A stretch of DNA of 64,000 bases from Celerinatantimonas yamalensis. GTDB taxonomy: Bacteria; Pseudomonadota; Gammaproteobacteria; Enterobacterales; Celerinatantimonadaceae. The notes below the pieces were generated by a model that saw only the letters and a program-made list of their open reading frames with translations, had not been told where the DNA came from and did no database searches. Both the position numbers and the translations under genes were made by a program. Location of the stretch: positions 17,863-81,862 of the forward strand of contig NZ_JBEQCT010000012.1 in NCBI RefSeq assembly GCF_046054155.1, written 5' to 3'. Positions 63,756 to 64,000 of the stretch are shown piece by piece; position 1 is the stretch's first letter; each line of letters starts with the position of its first letter.

Positions 63756-63926
63756 TTGAGTCAACTTACCGAGCAAGAAGTTGCCCAGCTGGGCAACTTC
63801 TTGCTCGATCTGGGCAACTTCTTGCTCGCTGGTTATTTTATCATCAACTCTGTTTTTATCATTGGTATAAAAAACAATACCTTACAATTTATAAAAAGTT
63901 GGCATGGATGTTGTTTTACTCTTTAG
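63756..63926 (+). CDS. Possible 56-residue small membrane protein with TTG start
   Basis: A frame from TTG at 63756 (AAAGG 6-9 nt upstream) encodes SQLTEQEVAQL, then LGNFLLDLGNFLLAGYFIINSVF, a repeated amphipathic unit leading into a hydrophobic helix, and ends in TAG at 63924. There is no ATG. The repeat is the same DNA as the palindrome at 63770-63828. A competing frame (63683-63940, ATG with GAGGG upstream) reads through the same bases, so neither is certain. Confidence 0.25.
   Translation: MSQLTEQEVAQLGNFLLDLGNFLLAGYFIINSVFIIGIKNNTLQFIKSWHGCCFTL
63770..63828. repeat. Perfect 38-bp palindrome with a third arm copy
   Basis: Bases 63770-63807 are a perfect 38-bp palindrome without a spacer; the right arm is CTGGGCAACTTCTTGCTCG. 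The same 19-bp arm is repeated exactly at 63810-63828, 21 bp on. It lies 71-129 bp upstream of a sigma-54-like element and 136-194 bp upstream of the hcp start, a distance typical of enhancer sites. The surrounding 63485-63963 is AT-rich and has no secure gene. Confidence 0.85.
63899..63915 (+). promoter_or_regulatory. Sigma-54-like promoter candidate for hcp
   Basis: TTGGCATGGATGTTGTT has TGGCAT and TTGT with GG and GT 10 bp apart; the only departure from consensus is T for C in the -12 GC. It is 49 bp upstream of the hcp ATG. In vibrios, hcp operons depend on RpoN and the activator VasH, which makes this placement meaningful. Confidence 0.5.
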
Positions 63927-63963
63927 TGTTTCATCAATAAACTATTAAAGAGGATCACATCTC

Positions 63964-64000
63964 ATGCCAACACCTTGTTATATTTCGATTGAAGGCAAAA
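63964..64000 (+). CDS. hcp: Type VI secretion tube protein Hcp (partial, first 12 codons)
   Basis: The ATG at 63964 begins MPTPCYISIEGK and runs off the right edge. This N-terminus is the near-invariant opening of the enterobacterial/vibrio Hcp family that forms the T6SS inner tube. GAGGA lies about 9 nt upstream. Only twelve residues are seen, so intactness is unknown; partners such as vgrG may lie beyond the edge. Confidence 0.75.
   Translation, partial: MPTPCYISIEGK

Noticed and set aside
63683..63940. 85-codon plus-strand frame with a GAGGG ribosome-like site
   Set aside because: It has an unusual Arg/Tyr/Trp-rich composition, no recognisable domain, and is built over the palindrome; it competes with another frame and is not supported enough to call.

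Overview
The window reads as chromosomal DNA of a facultatively anaerobic, motile gammaproteobacterium. The evidence is two methyl-accepting chemotaxis proteins, enterobacterial or vibrio-like transporters, a type VI secretion Hcp at the right edge, and a complete formate hydrogenlyase island of the hydrogenase-4 (Hyf) type. Gene order and protein style recall Vibrionaceae, Aeromonadales, Celerinatantimonas-like bacteria or soft-rot enterobacteria such as Pectobacterium and Dickeya; the sequence alone does not settle the genus. No rRNA, tRNA, CRISPR array, transposase or integrase was seen.

Left part (1-9.6 kb): a DUF3584 SMC-like coiled-coil ATPase that runs off the left edge, a chemoreceptor, a PdxI-like aldo/keto reductase, a LysR regulator and an MFS transporter. 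From 9.6 to 19.85 kb lies a nine-gene, one-strand operon for uptake and breakdown of unusual peptides: a DUF1611 P-loop protein, an L-Ala-D/L-Glu epimerase, a Gsi/Dpp-type ABC importer (ATPase, binding protein, two permeases), a P1/DmpA aminopeptidase, an M55 D-aminopeptidase and an isoaspartyl peptidase. Five copies of a 13-bp tandem repeat lie just upstream. The enzymes fit iso-, beta- or D-peptides such as peptidoglycan fragments.

Middle part (20-36.9 kb): a second chemoreceptor, a 2OG-Fe(II) oxygenase, a DUF2076 protein, a small lipoprotein, a methyltransferase, an EamA transporter with an apparently frameshifted end, and a PehX-like GH28 exo-polygalacturonase. A gpdQ-ugpCBAE-like operon for glycerophosphodiester uptake and hydrolysis follows. 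It is preceded by four PhoB half-sites at exact 11-bp spacing, which implies phosphate-starvation control. A MarR/AhpD-like/GNAT redox-type module and another GNAT gene come next.

Right part (37-61 kb): the hydrogen island. On the minus strand hyfABCDEFGHIJ-hycI is followed by hydN-fdhF-hypF and a NiCoT nickel importer. On the plus strand, divergent from hyfA, lie hypABCDE and fhlA. Sigma-54-like promoters face both ways in the hyfA-hypA gap, as expected for FhlA control. FdhF has cysteine (TGC) exactly where E. coli FDH-H has selenocysteine 140, and HypB has a long histidine-rich segment. The set covers formate oxidation, the membrane proton-pumping hydrogenase, nickel supply, CN/CO ligand synthesis, C-terminal processing of the large subunit and regulation.

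Right edge (61-64 kb): a Sel1-like membrane protein, a DUF2007 protein, a methyltransferase-like/Rossmann-like two-domain protein, and a regulatory-looking stretch with a perfect 38-bp palindrome plus a third arm copy and a sigma-54-like site. The first 12 codons of a T6SS hcp gene close the window.
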